A stretch of DNA of 64,000 bases from Adiantum capillus-veneris (GCA_014529385.2 CM043952.1:157081057-157145056); one strand, 5' to 3'. Numbered from the stretch's first letter, positions 11,564-23,682 are shown. The notes: generated by a model not told the origin, from the letters alone. Translations and numbers: made by a program.

Positions 11564-14455
11564 TGGATTCTAGAATCCACTTGAGTCTAGACGTGTTTGT
11601 AAAAATATTTGTTTCTTTATCCTTACCATACATACTCTGAAGTTCCAAACCATCGTTTTTTTAAACTTTCTACTAAGTTCTATATACCATACAACACTTT
11701 CCTGTATAGGGAGATTCCACAATCCTAAACTCTTATCTTGTTGCATTTCATGGATTCTAAATTACATTTCACTCTTGATATGACTACAAGAGGCTCTTTA
11801 TAAACCCATACACTACACCTTTTATTTCATTGTTTGGCATCATAACGCATTCTTATATGCTAATCTTTCTTTGTCATGATTGTGTCTTTTTTGAAGGTCA
11901 TGGCATCTCACTTGCAACAATTTGAAGCAAGCAAAAGGCCTAAAGTGACTTCAAAGCGGCAAACTTCCAGCCAACCTCAACTAGGTTCAAGATCAAGGGG
12001 GCACTAAGGTACACTAATGTCTTCTCAGCAATTTCCTGCACCAGAAGCCCATGCCTTCAAGAAACACGACCTTTTAGAAGTCTTCCTCGTTCTTCTCGTC
12101 GGGAGCTTCTTGTTGTAGAACAATTTTCTCGTGAGCCGTACTGAGCTCACTAGAGAGCATCACCAAAAGGAGCCAAAGGACAAGAGTATAGAACCCACAC
12201 CTATAGGAAAAGCAATAACCCTTCAAAGCTCAAAAGAAACAAATATTTGGGGTAATGTTTCTGCAAAACCCAAATATGAGCATCCTTGGGAATTTTGCAT
12301 TGGGCATCCTAGGCATCAAAAGCAATTGATTGATTCAACACCTCCTTTTTTAATTGTTACGAGACATAAAGTACCTTCAAGTGATGTCAATAAGTTTACT
12401 CTTGTTGGGCACATTGATAAAGTACAAGAGCACAAAGGAAAAAACAGGATATATTTTCTTGTTCAGCATAATGACTCAAGTCTCCTTGCTGTTCTTGTTC
12501 TATTGAAAGACTTTGAGATCACTGAAGTGAATCCTGTAAACACAAGAGACTTGATGATTGATGCCATGCAAACACGAGGCTTGGTAAGAATTCAATTTTT
12601 ATTGTTCCTTTTTTATATTTTGTGTTTTAGCTTGAAATATTCAAGGAACTTCATTCTTTATGGTTGTAGACATTTGGGAGAGCCTATACTGAAGTGATGG
12701 AGAGATTTTTTGGCTCAGAGAAGACATGTTCAAGCGACTACATGGAAGAAGAAGGAGAGGACGAAGAAAATTCAAGTTCTTCTAGTGATGAAGAGATTCA
12801 AAGGGACATGCCCCCCTCAACAGTGATCCAAACCCCTGCTACAAGCAAGAAACAAAGCAAAAAGTTAGGTAAACCAAAAGAGTCTAAGTTTCTTCTTGAA
12901 TCAGAGATTGTTCCATCTGGTCCTGGTGCCCCTTTACCTGATACAAGAGATTCAAGCTCTTTAACTATTATGAGAGAAAGGGTTAAACAAAATAACATGG
13001 TAGATCCTTTGCCCATATTTTTGCCCATAAGTGTAATTGAACGTCCACTTGTGGATCCTTACATAGGAAAATGACCCTTAGAGGTTTGTGCAGTTATTAA
13101 GCAGCATGTTCATAACCTAAAGTTCAAAATGAAAAACAAGACAAATGCCATTGTGTTACCTTTGCTTGTTTTGGTGAATAGACAACAGTTTCCTACAAAA
13201 CATTCTTGGGTAAAGGCCAATGCTGAGCCCTATAGATATTGGGTTCTTGGGGGCACTCACTCATTGATTGCAAAGCAAGAGCTTGCTGCAGAGTATGAGC
13301 ATGTGGACACATACAAAATGGCCATGTGTTGGGTGTATGCTGGCTTAACAGATGAGGAGGCAAAGGTTCTTGCCCTTGACCATAACATTGACTCAGACTT
13401 TTTTTTGGAGATGTCTTTCATTCAAAAGATAAGATTCTTTCATAATGAGTGGGTTGATACCATAAACTGTGGTGGAAAAGTCGATGACAATTTTCGAGTA
13501 GCACTTTGTGAAAAGTGTGGCCTTGAAGTGAAAAAGAAAGGTGGCCGTGGAGCAAGTCAAAAGCCTAATACTAAACAGTATGACAACTATTTGAAACTTT
13601 CCTTTTGAGATGGAGAAGTTTGGGACTTACAAGAGGAGATCTTCAAGCTACATGAGCAGGGAAAGCTAAAGGGTCAAAAGCTAAGCAAGTCCCATGCATC
13701 TTTCAAAGGAAAAGGTGTCTCAAAAGAGGATTCACCAAAGCCCATCCCCGAAGATATGAAAATAATACAATGGAGACAATTGCAAGGAATACATGAAAAA
13801 TCATTGATTATCGATGTACTCTCACGTGTGAAGGTGGAAGCATCTCTCTAGAGCAAATGGGAGAAGAATTTGAAAGGTTTGTAATTATAATGATTTGAAA
13901 TATTCATTGATGTTTTTCTTTCTATCATGAATAATATTTCTCTTTGTCTATCATTAGGCAAAAGATCATGTTGCACATGCAAAGAATAATGATTGAAAAA
14001 ATCAATTTCTCTAATTGGGACGAGGTGGTACAGTACTATCCAGACTCAAGAAAACCCCATGTGTTGGGGAAGTACATGTTGTTATTTTCTAACACGGTGA
14101 GTTGTTTCCCTTGGTTATAATTTCTTGTTATTTGGCCAAAAATGACATTGAATATCTTCTAGTATTGCTTTTGATTATTTTGGACTCTTGTGATAACCTT
14201 CTTACATTACATTTATGTGGCTTTGGATCCTAGAATCCTAAGGTGACCCTTTAGTTTTTAAAATCTTAAATCTATGTCCTATTTGCTGGTTTTGGGTTTG
14301 GATTCTAGAATCCCAAGAGAACCATTTGTATTTTGAAATCCAACGTTCAAGTCTTTTTATTTTGCATGTGGTTGGATTCTAGAATCCCATGGATTATTTA
14401 ACTTGTGATTTATTTCATGGGTTTTAAAGCTTATTCTTTGAGGATTCTAGAATCC
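11564..14455. repeat. Dispersed GGATTCTAGAATCC palindromes around the T methyltransferase gene
   Basis: Copies lie at 11564-11579 (16-bp perfect form TGGATTCTAGAATCCA), 14225-14238 (GGATCC variant), 14300-14313, 14374-14387 and 14442-14455. Four of them are within 230 bases of one intron. The core TTCTAGAA matches a tail-to-tail pair of heat-shock-element half sites. The same palindrome forms a dense array at 22601-23195 in the other half of T. Confidence 0.85.
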
Positions 14456-15704
14456 ACTTAAAAACTATAAAATCAACTCTAGCTAGACTTCGAATTTATC
14501 TTTTTTTAATTAAGTCTTTTCCTTTTCTCTTGTATCTTTGTTGTGTATTCTAGAACAAAGATCCACGGGTTGCCATCAAGCAGATCCCTCTCGACTTTGA
14601 ACAGCCCTTGTCACGGTGTCATCTTGAGAGGCGAAGGAGACAACAACCCCAAAGCTTTGAAATCACTCCTGGTCTCTCACTTTATATTCCGGATAATGTA
14701 GATGAGTCTCCATCTCATTGGTGTGTTTATGAAGGCAGGGTTGAAGAAATGAGCACATTTGTTACCACACTGTCTTACACACTAGCCATTGCAGATGCTT
14801 CTTATAGTTTGAATGCCCCAAACTCTGTCAATGATGATGTAAAGTATGGAGTATCTGCCTATAAAATAGTTATAGAGGCTTTTGGAATAATAACTACTTG
14901 TGACTCTTGGTCACTAGTATTTTTTCATGCCTATGATCAAATTACTGCAGCGCAAAAAGCTTTCACTAACTCAAACATGACATGTCAAATGCTAACATGG
15001 TAAGTGAAACCTTTGAAGTTTTATACTAGTAGTAAGGTGTTATTTTTTGCTTTCTTCTTACATCTGAGCTATTTTTCTGCAGGATAAAGCCAAACATTCA
15101 TGGATATAAGCTTGATCGCCGTTTTTGGGCTTGTGAGTTTGCTACCATTGGATTTTACTCATCTATAGGTGTGCAGAGTAAAGGATCATATAATTTTGCG
15201 GTGAAACCAAATCGCACAAATGTTTTTGAACGATCAGGATTCTGCAAAAATTTCAAACATACCGGTGCAGATGTACAAGGAGTCATAAATCCATATCAAA
15301 AGCCTCAACTTTTGATGATGGATTTGATTGATTTACTCTCAATGAGAGCAGAATGGGTAATGGACCTCTTTGCGGGGACATGCACTACAACTGTTAGTGC
15401 ATTGAAGCAAGGCCGAAATGTGGTTGTTGTGGAATGTGGTCCACTTCAAGTTAAATTTGTTGAGCAACGAGTCACAACTCTTAAGGAGTTACCAGATGAG
15501 TTCCAAGAGGTGGGAATGAAAAGCATGGCATCTGATCCTCACTTCTTTGATACATCTTGAGAGCCACAACCTCCAATTGGTAGTGAGAAAGTTGGGGAGA
15601 TAGTTGATCTTGTGGATTTTGATCCAAATAGTGTAGAGGTTGAGGAGCAAGCTAGTGACACTCCTCTTCAAATAACTTCAATGGGAGAGGAGACAAAGAA
15701 TTAG
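11900..15704 (+). pseudogene. ParB-like / DNA methyltransferase fusion gene in transposon T (decayed)
   Basis: Exons I infer: a 5' coding part to 12583, then 12670-13880, 13958-14096, 14554-14999 and 15083-15704. GT-AG introns join them in phase. An ATG at 11900 opens a short, lysine-rich stretch, but the true start is unclear; 12131 opens the next long frame. The N-terminal ~300 residues include an acidic serine-rich stretch. A ParB/sulfiredoxin-like core follows near 13230-13300 (YWVLGGTHSLIAKQEL, equivalent to the DGQHRxxAA loop). The C-terminal part is a beta-class N4/N6 DNA methyltransferase: ADASYSLN near 14795 sits where DPPY is expected, and NPYQKPQLL then MDLFAGTCTTT near 15290-15390 is the SAM-binding FxGxG region. 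ParB-methyltransferase fusions are known in bacteria and phages. The frame carries four in-frame stops but no evident frameshift within these exons, so the gene is probably dead. Its open relative is at 52223-54883. Confidence 0.72.
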
Positions 15705-16320
15705 GAGGAAGAAGATCTTCCCATTCAAGCATAGTTTTTATGACTTTAAACTCATGGAACTATGTTTATGTTCAAAAACTTGACATTTTGATGTGAAGAT
15801 ACTTATTTTGATTTTTTTTTAATTTGCTTAAATTCTCAATATTTTCAAGTTTATATTGCATGTGATGGAGTTTCATTGTAAGAATAAAGCTTTTTTAAGC
15901 TTGCTTGGAGAAAATCCATGCATTCAAGCCCAATATCTTCACATTTATCTTGGATGTTCTTCGTATATCTATTGCTTATGTAGTTATGAAAGCACCATGT
16001 CTATGAAATTTGATATGTAGAGTGACAATGTTGGTTAAGGACTACATTAAGATTAAAAAAATTGTTTTTATGGCCAATTTTAGAAACTAAAGAATTGTAG
16101 GCTGTGCCTATGTTGTCTTTTTATTAAAATAATTAGCTTTTTTTAAAGATCAAGAATCCATCAAGTAGTGCTATAATATAGTAATATGACAAACTAGATT
16201 TTTTATTAAAAGAGAAAAAAATCTTTTCTATAATGCATTTTTCTACTTAAAATGTGCTCTTTTTTATGTTGTTGTGAAATTTTGTATGCATCCTTGCAAA
16301 TGACAACTCACAACTCGTGC

Positions 16321-16346
16321 TACTTTTTTATGACTCGCTGTTGTAC
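16321..16346 (-). repeat. Terminal inverted repeat and target duplication of T, right end
   Basis: Read inward on the minus strand, GTAC is followed by AACAGCGAGTCATAAAAAAG. The other end reads GTAC then AACAACAAGTTATGAAAAAT. Over 22 bases 16 match, and four of the six differences are transitions. GTAC is palindromic, so it could be the innermost target duplication or part of the terminus. Just inside lies a 16-base subterminal motif (16295-16310) that also occurs near the other end (about 26444-26459). Confidence 0.7.
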
Positions 16347-17217
16347 GTGCATTCTCCAAATGGGGCATTGACTTCATTGGTCCCATCATACCTCCAGGAT
16401 ACAGGTCACACACAATACATCATAGTAGTAACAGACTACATGACAAAACGGGCAAAAGCAAAGGCAACCCAAAAAATGATGCACAAACTACAGCTCAGTT
16501 CCTTTTTGAACACATATTTACAAGATATGGTCTACCCATCAAAATAGTAAGTGATAGGGGAACACACTTTTTAAACGACGTCATTGAAAGACTCCTTGCA
16601 AATTAGCACCTTATCACCCACGAGCTAATGGGAAAGCAGAGAGTACCAACAAAATCTTATGCATTGTATTCACCAAAATAGTCAGTGACTCAAGAAATGA
16701 TTGGGATGAAAAGCTACACACAACATTATGGGCTTATAGAGTAGCTTTTAAAACTTCCATTGGGACGGCTCCCTTTAACCTGGTGTTTAGGATTAATGCG
16801 ATCCTACCCATGGAATTCTTAATCAAAACCCTACGAGTGGCAACACAATTAGGATGGATGGGCCATAAGCTATCGGAGAGACTAGACACCCTGGAACTAT
16901 TAGATGAAACCCGTCTTAGAGCGATAGCTAGGATCTATGCTCATAAAAAACAAAGGAAGGCTTTGCATGATCAACATGTGATTAGCAAGGAGTTCCAAAA
17001 AGGGGGTTACGTTTTAATGTATACCCTCAAACAACACTCCAAAAAACTAAAAAAGCGAGGGATGGGGTCTTTTGTAATACATGATATATCACAAAGGGGT
17101 GCCATCAAGCTTGCAACATTAGCAGGTGAGGAGATGCCTAATTGGACGAGTCGCTGCAGATTGAAGAAATGTCTTCTTTTGTTGACACCAGAAGACTCGA
17201 AACAATACATGCAATAG
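16347..17217 (+). pseudogene. Integrase region, family G Ty3 element
   Basis: Translated stretches show a Ty3 integrase catalytic-core pattern: TQYIIVVTDYMTK around the first catalytic Asp, a SDRGTHF-like second block, and a C-terminal part with YAHKKQRKALHDQHV and KGGYVLMY typical of the integrase tail. The zinc-binding half is absent here and lies at 26522-26764 on the other strand. Broken fossil. Confidence 0.75.
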
Positions 17218-17360
17218 CTCAGCGCAGAAGTCAAGCACATGAAATCTGGAAACATGCACAACAAGAGCAAGAAAACTTTCAGAGAAAGGCACAATAGAAC
17301 GATTATATCGATACTATTCCGATAGTATCCATACAAACGACGGCTACATGGTTAGGAGGA

Positions 17361-17786
17361 ATGGATTTACGCATTAATTTACAACTTGCTAATGGCACCA
17401 CAAAGCGAGCATTAGTGGACATTGGGGCCACAGCTAATGTTGTTAACTACTCCACTTTCAAAAAAATTGCATGGGAACCTCTAATGCCAAACACAGTGGG
17501 TTTCAAAGTGGCAAACAAAGGCACAATGGAAAGTCTAGGACACATAAATTTACCAATCACTTTTGATGGAGCAATTTATCCTCATCACTTTCATGTGGTC
17601 AACGATAAGGATCTTAATGAAGCAATTATTCAGGAGTTCCGTGGATGCGCACTTATCAAGCCACGCCAAACTGGCAGGACAAATACCTTACAACTTAGAC
17701 AAGAGGACCAATCTTTTGCCATGCCCTTTGTACAAACAGACCATGTATGGGAACCTCTACCATCACCACAGGCACCATTTCGGTGA
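17361..17786 (+). pseudogene. Retropepsin-like frame, family G Ty3 element
   Basis: A 141-residue frame has an aspartic-protease-like start: RALVDIGATANVVNYSTF, with DIGAT in place of the usual D-T/S-G-A, then HINLPITF and HFHVV strands. A protease-like frame after the integrase is unusual for Ty3 order. It may be an extra domain of this family or a rearranged piece. Confidence 0.5.
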
Positions 17787-18091
17787 TATTCCCCAACCGT
17801 GCTCAAGAAAATATGGATTAGAAAATCCATCATTCAAACATAGGGCACGTCTTCTACAATTAATATTGTTCGGACCACACAGCTTCAATGTGACCTCGCC
17901 CCCAGCAGCCACTAAACATATTGTTCAGCACTCCTCTCTTGCACAACATTTTGTTTCCCCATGCATATCCTCCATTAGCATCATAGAGCCACACTATACG
18001 ACTATGCATAGACACTTTCTTTATTCCCATGCATTCTAACACATGTTCGTTTGGGATGACTCACTCTACGAAGGGGGGAAAATACGACAGG

Positions 18092-20061
18092 ATTATCAAA
18101 TGCTTGATGGAGAAGATTTTCAAGCCTCACCAAACCTTTATAGGAGTGTTCTTTGATGATATCATCATCTACTCTAATTCATTAGACGAACACAAGCAAC
18201 ACCTCCAGGTAGTATTTCAAGTTCTAAGAGAAAATAAACTTTATGTTAATCGAAAGAAAAGTGAATTTTCTTATAAGAGATTCCGTATTTAGGTCACATT
18301 AACTCTCAAGATGGCATCCAAATGGATCCATGAAAGTAAAGGATGGCCTAAACCAAGGAGTCTTCATGAGTTAAGAAGCTTTAGAGGTATGTGCGCATAC
18401 TATAGACGCTTCATATAAAATTTCTCACTAATAGTAGCACCATTACATGACCTAACAAAGAAAAACATTAGGTACACATGCTCTACCAAGGAGAACAATG
18501 CTTTCGAAAAGCTTATCTCTCAACATGTGCTTACACTACCGGATCTCTCAAAGCCACCAGGTCCAATGTGACGCTTGTGGTGATTGCCTTGGAACTATTT
18601 TGCTTCAAGAAGGGCAAGATATAGGCTATGAAAGTCAAAGGATCAACCCTATTGAGCAAGCTCTAGGCATATATGAAAAGGAACTCCTTGCAGTTATACA
18701 TGCCTTAGACTCATGGAAGCACTATTTATTGGGGACTTCTTTCATTCTGCGAACGGATCGCCAAAGTCTTAAGTACTTCATTACGCAGACCAAGCTCTTC
18801 GAAAAACAAATGAGGTGGGCAAATTTCCTTTCGCAATTTCATTTTCCTATTGCTCACATTGCTGGCAAGCATAATCAAGTAGCTAATGTACTCTCAAGAC
18901 GGCCAAGAGTGAATGCGGTTTCCATAGCAACTCACAATGATCTATCTTCTATGATAGATGAGTATGCTATTGATCCCGATTTTAGACATGTGATCTCAGT
19001 CCTTGCACTAGGGAAGAAAGAGGAACCATTTACTTCATAAGATGGTTATCTTCTCTACGGAAATAGACTATGCATTACCATCTCACTACATGAGAAAGTA
19101 ATGTATGAATCTCATGCTCCTCCTTATGCAGGGCATAGAGGGATTCAGTCTACCCTAAAGGGGATTGAAACATATTTCTATTGACCTACCATGAAAACAA
19201 ACATACAAGAGTATGTTTCTAAATGTGTGGTATGCCATGAGACGAAGTTTGATAGAGGGAAGCCACCTAGATTGCTTCAACCTTTGCCAATACCTAATTC
19301 ACCATGGGAGAGCATATCCATGGATTTTATCTTTGGATTGCCTAAGTCTATCCATGGGAATACGGGAATATGGACGATAGTGAATAGGTTCAGGAAATAA
19401 TCTCATTTTATACCTATCAAAAAGACTATGAAAGCCCATCAAATGGAAACCCTCTTCATTTCACAAATCTTCAAGTACCATGGCTTGCCAATGTCCATAG
19501 TGTCGGATAGAGATCCTAGAATGACCAGTAATTTCTACAAGGGTCTCTTTGAGAATTTAGGAACAAGGCTAAACTTCTCTTTGGCCTATCACCTGCAAAC
19601 GGATGGCCAAAGTGAAATAGCTAACCTAACCATTCTCGATCTACTAAAATCCTATGTAACCGAAGTAGATCAAAGATCCCAATGGGAGAAGTACTTACCC
19701 TAGTGGAGTATGCCTACAATAACATTGTACATACTTCCATGGGAAAGCACCTTTTGAGGTAATTGAGGAAAGATAAAAAAGTCCCTTGCTACTTAAGGTA
19801 CACGGGAAAATCTTCGCTGCAGATGAGTATAGCCGAGACCTACAAGAATCTTTTCAAAAGGTTAAGGATGCTATCTCTATCTCACAGCAAAGGCAAAAGG
19901 CTGCTGTTGATAAGCACAGAAGAGCCCAAGCCTTTAAAGAAAATGATTGGATCTTATTAAAATTTCCCAAGGCTCGATTAAGGCACACGATAGGCAAGAA
20001 TCCTACGGGACACCAAAAGTACTATGCTAAGTTAGCAAAAAGGTACTATGGTCCTTTCTAG
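18092..20061 (+). pseudogene. Reverse transcriptase, RNase H and integrase region of the chromovirus
   Basis: Motifs in order: FFDDIIIYSNSLDEH (reverse transcriptase catalytic block) near 18150; YEKELLAVIHALDSWKHYLLG and HFPIAHIAGKHNQVANVLS (RNase H) within 18640-18900; CVVCHETK (integrase zinc site) near 19220; MDFIFGLPKS and VSDRDPRMTSNFY (integrase core) within 19320-19540; and a WILLKF-type integrase tail near 19950. This is standard Ty3 order. Broken fossil. Confidence 0.85.
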
Positions 20062-20230
20062 ATTCTTAGGCCAATCAATGAGATGGCCTATCAACCTCAA
20101 GTTTCCCAGTCATTGGCTCATACACAATGCTTTCCATGTGAGCCTACTAAATCCTTACAAAGGAGAGTCACCTCAAGAACCAACTATTGAAGACCCACCG
20201 GAGATCGAGGACTAAGAAGAGGTGCTGCAG

Positions 20231-20401
20231 CCCGAGTCCATTATCCGACATGAAGACAAGGTACTAGGAGGCGGTAAGACTATCCGACAATATCTTATTA
20301 AGTTTAAGAATTATCCTTTTGAAGATGCTAGATGGATGCAAGGCATACAATTAAAGGATAACCTAAACCTTGTCAATGCTTACACTGCTTTCCTAGAGTA
20401 A
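20231..20401 (+). pseudogene. Chromodomain of the chromovirus
   Basis: A chromodomain-like stretch at the end of the integrase reading direction: RQYLIKFKNYPFEDARWMQG, matching the pattern Y-L-[IV]-K-[FW]-K-x-[YL]-x-x-x-[DE]-[AS]-x-W. In chromoviruses this domain is thought to guide integration to marked chromatin. It places the element in the chromovirus branch. Confidence 0.75.
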
Positions 20402-20754
20402 GCAAATGTACAAATTTTTCAAATGAACAAAGTTTTTGTCTTATAAGACTCTCTTTTTCTTTATTGTGCACAAAAATAAAGTAGTATGCATGCTTAGATC
20501 AAGTTTACGGAGATGACATCTCCCGAACACCAAGTAGAGCTTGTCACTCTACTATGGAAGACTGATAGGACTAATGTTCATAAATGCTTGCGGAAGCTGA
20601 GGCTCTCAAGCGCCAAATGGACTGGTCATCCATTCTGGAACGATTTCATAGTGTAACATAGGGATCCTCTACCCGCTACGAAAAGGACTTATGAATATTC
20701 TTTATCGTCTCTACCCCATAGTCGAGGACGACTATGATTTCAAGAGAGAGGTAA

Positions 20755-22562
20755 TGTCATAATAATCAATATCTAATTATCCTAAATTATTTTCTCATGT
20801 TAAACTGATCATTTAATATGGGGAAGTGCCAGGCATAAAAAGCTAGAATATTGGTAAAGCTAGCAGACCGGCCACAGTAGGGATCCAAAGGGGGGCCATC
20901 TGCAAAAGAGCTATGTGCAACAATGGGATCAAAAGACCCTAAGGTTCAGCCCATTAAGACTTCCAAAATGCTAAGGTTCCAAAATTCAAAGGTTGTGTCC
21001 AAAGGTCAAACATTAGGGGAATTGGATGCTTTGAGTGTGTCCTAAAAAGTCTTTGTCAAGCCCTACATAGGAGGGGGCGAGCCCAAGAAGTAGGGAATGA
21101 GAGAGAAACACCCACACACACTCACAAGCTTCATTTGTACACAAAGGGGAAAGAGGGACCCAAGTCAGCTCCCTAGGCCAGATGCCCACAAGGTGTACTC
21201 AAATCCTATTGGATGGCCATGGAGGTGGACCAATGAGAATTCGGATAGAGTAAATTTAGTTTAATTAATTTAAAAACACTTAATAAAAGAACCAATAAGA
21301 ATTAAGCTCTCTAGAAGACTATTGGAAAGTCTCCCAAGGGGACCAATGAGCATTCAACAGCCCAATGGCTTGCCTGATTCCTATTGGCCAGGAGGCAAAG
21401 GGGTCCAATGAGAGTTTAGTTGCATTTATTAATTACCTAAAGCTCTCACAAAAGGGGAAAGGGAGACACATGTCAGAAGGCTATCACTTATGCTGCTTAA
21501 ATTCCATTGGCTGAGGCTGGGGAGGTCCAATAGGGCTGTAGCATGAGTAATTAGCAAGGGAGGTCGACCAAGAGAGAGAGGGGTTGGTTTTTGCAAGGCA
21601 TTATTACACACACACACACACACACTCACACAATCTCATGTGTGAAGCAAAGAAGACTCTCTCTCCTTCTCAACCTTTAATGGAAATCTTACCACCTACT
21701 CCAATCTTGTGAGAAGGGAGGCCTACACATGTCAGAAGGCTATCACTTAATGCTGCTTAAATTCCATTGGCTGAGGCTGGGGAGGTCCAATAGGGTTGTA
21801 GCATGAGTGATTAGCAAGGAAGGTCGACCAAGAGAGCAAGGCATTATCACACACACACTCACACAATCTGATGTGTGAGGAAAAGAAGACTCTCTCTCCT
21901 TCTCAAGCTTTAATGGAAAGCTTACCACCTACTCCAAGCTTGTGAGAAGGGAGGCCTATACCAACAACTCTTGGCTTTGTGATGCAAATCCAACCAAGAT
22001 CCAAGCTACAATGCATGCTCATCTTCTCTACCATGCTAATTACTAAGCTAAGCTATGCTAATATGAGTGATTATGTGAGGAGATGTACATCTTTCTCGTA
22101 GGAATACTCCTTCCTCTCAATCTACTCTCATACCCCGCTAGCTCTCACCATCTTCAAAGGTGTGTGAGGTCTTGGGTCTGAGACCGTGAGGGAATTGATG
22201 TTGTGTTTGATAAGTGTTTTTCTTAGTGCATGAAGTTTCCATCTTCATTGCACTAGCTAGTATTGAAGGAACACAAATAATTGTATTGTAAAATGTCTCT
22301 CTTGATGGGAGAAACCATAATACAAAGCCTTTTGGAGGGGGGACCGGCTCCATGAAAATCCGGTCCTCAATTGTTGTCAACTGCTTAATTTCTCTCTCTT
22401 TTGAAGTATTGTTCATGCTATCTAACTAGGTGTTATGCTTTTTGTTGCTCTCTCCACCCAAGCACTCTTGTTAGTCTCATTAGGAATCTATTCTAATGAA
22501 ATGCTCACTATGTTCATGCTATTTTTCGCTACACACAAGTTACTAGGCCATTAAATGTTACA
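20755..22562 (+). repeat. 3' LTR of the chromovirus
   Basis: Starts TGTCATAATAATCAATATC and ends CATTAAATGTTACA, 1808 bp. It is about 330 bp longer than the LTR at 9804-11284. Part of the difference is an internal near-duplication: the stretch from CATGTCAGAAGGCTATCACTT near 21470 recurs near 21730, together with a second CA-rich block. A CA microsatellite lies at 21606-21625. Confidence 0.88.
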
Positions 22563-22600
22563 GTATGTGTACGTTCTTTGCCTTAAACGTTGTAGTTTTT

Positions 22601-23195
22601 GGATCCCAGAATCCTTTTTGTTTTTGAAAATCGGATTCTGGAATCCACAATCTCTGTAAAAACAGATTTTGAAATCCACAATTTGCATAAAAACGGCTTC
22701 TGGAGACCAGAGTCTAGGTAAAAACGGATTTTGGAATCCACAATCTACGTAAAAACGATTTCTAGAATCCACAATCTCCGTAAAAACAAATTCTTCTAAA
22801 ATCCACTTTGCAAAAATTTTGGATTCCAGAATCCACTTTTTCGTGGACTTAAATTCTAGAATCCTCTTAGTTGGATTCCTAAAACTCAAAATTGGATTCT
22901 ACAATCCATGTTTCTAGAAATTTGCAATCATAACACCAAAGATTGCACAAAGTTGGATTCCAGAATCCACTTGATTGACAAGTTGCATTTTACATGCAAT
23001 ATTGGCCTTAAAAGTTGGATTCTAGAATCCAACTTTATCATAGGATTCAATTCTAGAAGAAGTTATACTACTCTCGTCTTTCTTAAAAAAATTGAACCAG
23101 TAAGACATGTCTTTTTTTACAATTTAGTTTTTTTAACTGAAAATATTCTAAAAGTTTGTTATTTTATGAAAATAAACAATAGGATTCTGGAATCC
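22601..23195. repeat. Dense array of GGATTCTAGAATCC-type palindromes
   Basis: At least nine copies or close variants of GGATTC(T/C)(A/G)GAATCC occur in 600 bases, including 22601-22614, 22633-22646, 22726-22739, 22821-22834, 22893-22906, 22955-22968 and 23182-23195. The copy at 23011-23036 is a perfect 26-bp palindrome. Between 22633 and 22800 they form a tandem repeat of about 36 bases, with ATCCACAATCT and GTAAAAAC between palindromes. The array lies upstream of the DUF7869-type gene. Confidence 0.88.
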
Positions 23196-23682
23196 AAATT
23201 TTTGTTCCACGTTAGATTTTAGTCATTATATTGTGCTTCACTTTTTGAAAAAATTACTTATTCAAAAACACAGTTTGTTTTAGCACTAAAATTTTTTAAG
23301 TGACCTAGTTGTTTTCAAATTTTCTACAATTTAACCTAAAAATGTCAATACATAAAATTCAAGAATTTTAAAAACTTAAACATACTAAACCTTTGAATTA
23401 ATGCTCCAAATATTGAATAATCAAAAAATTATTGCTTACCTTGAAAAAGGAATTGTTAAAAAGAAGCACAATTGCAAGCAAGTGAGATGAGTGCTCTAGA
23501 GCTTGGAATACAACTTCTGCATGTGAAAAATGAGATCTTCGTCCCATTTTAAAGCCTCTTATTTTTTAATATAATATATTTTTATTATTTTTAAATTTTT
23601 TAAATTAAAAACCCCATATTAAGTCTCCATTTAGAGCTATAATCATGCAAGTTGCTTCATTTTGTTTGTCACACTCTACCAA

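Larger units (their letters stand above)
11285..16346 (+). mobile_element. DNA transposon T, right half
   Basis: This stretch runs from the outer edge of the chromovirus LTR to an inverted terminal sequence at 16321-16342, followed by GTAC. It contains the ParB-methyltransferase gene, pointing toward the terminus. The terminus matches, in inverted form, the one at 26471-26492. The DNA just outside the two termini is two neighbouring parts of a Ty3 integrase region, so the two termini are best read as the ends of one element. About 5.06 kb of T lies here and about 3.93 kb at 22563-26492. The 11285-11899 stretch is non-coding and includes one GGATTCTAGAATCC palindrome. Whole-element structure is inference from ends, flanks and gene orientation. 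Confidence 0.7.
16347..18085 (+). mobile_element. Ty3 element of family G, 3' part
   Basis: Integrase catalytic-core coding sequence starts right at the transposon T boundary. A protease-like frame and a purine tract (ACGAAGGGGGGAAAA, near 18070) follow. The tract and the bases before it resemble those near 36270-36295, which links this piece to the element at 31-36 kb. Its 5' counterpart is the minus-strand piece at 26497-30235. There is no 3' LTR; the sequence passes directly into chromovirus reverse transcriptase at about 18086. Fossil, with several breaks. Confidence 0.7.
18086..22562 (+). mobile_element. Chromovirus-type Ty3 element, 3' part (pol, chromodomain, LTR)
   Basis: In order: the end of a reverse transcriptase, RNase H, integrase, a chromodomain, a purine tract (TTTCAAGAGAGAGG) and a 1808-bp LTR. 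The piece begins abruptly after family G sequence. It matches the LTR family of the minus-strand piece at 8153-11284, and I infer both come from one insertion inside transposon T. Fossil, with several breaks. Confidence 0.8.

Noticed and set aside
22551-22889. 112-residue minus-strand frame
   Set aside because: It is a translation of the 36-base palindrome tandem, with a matching amino-acid periodicity.
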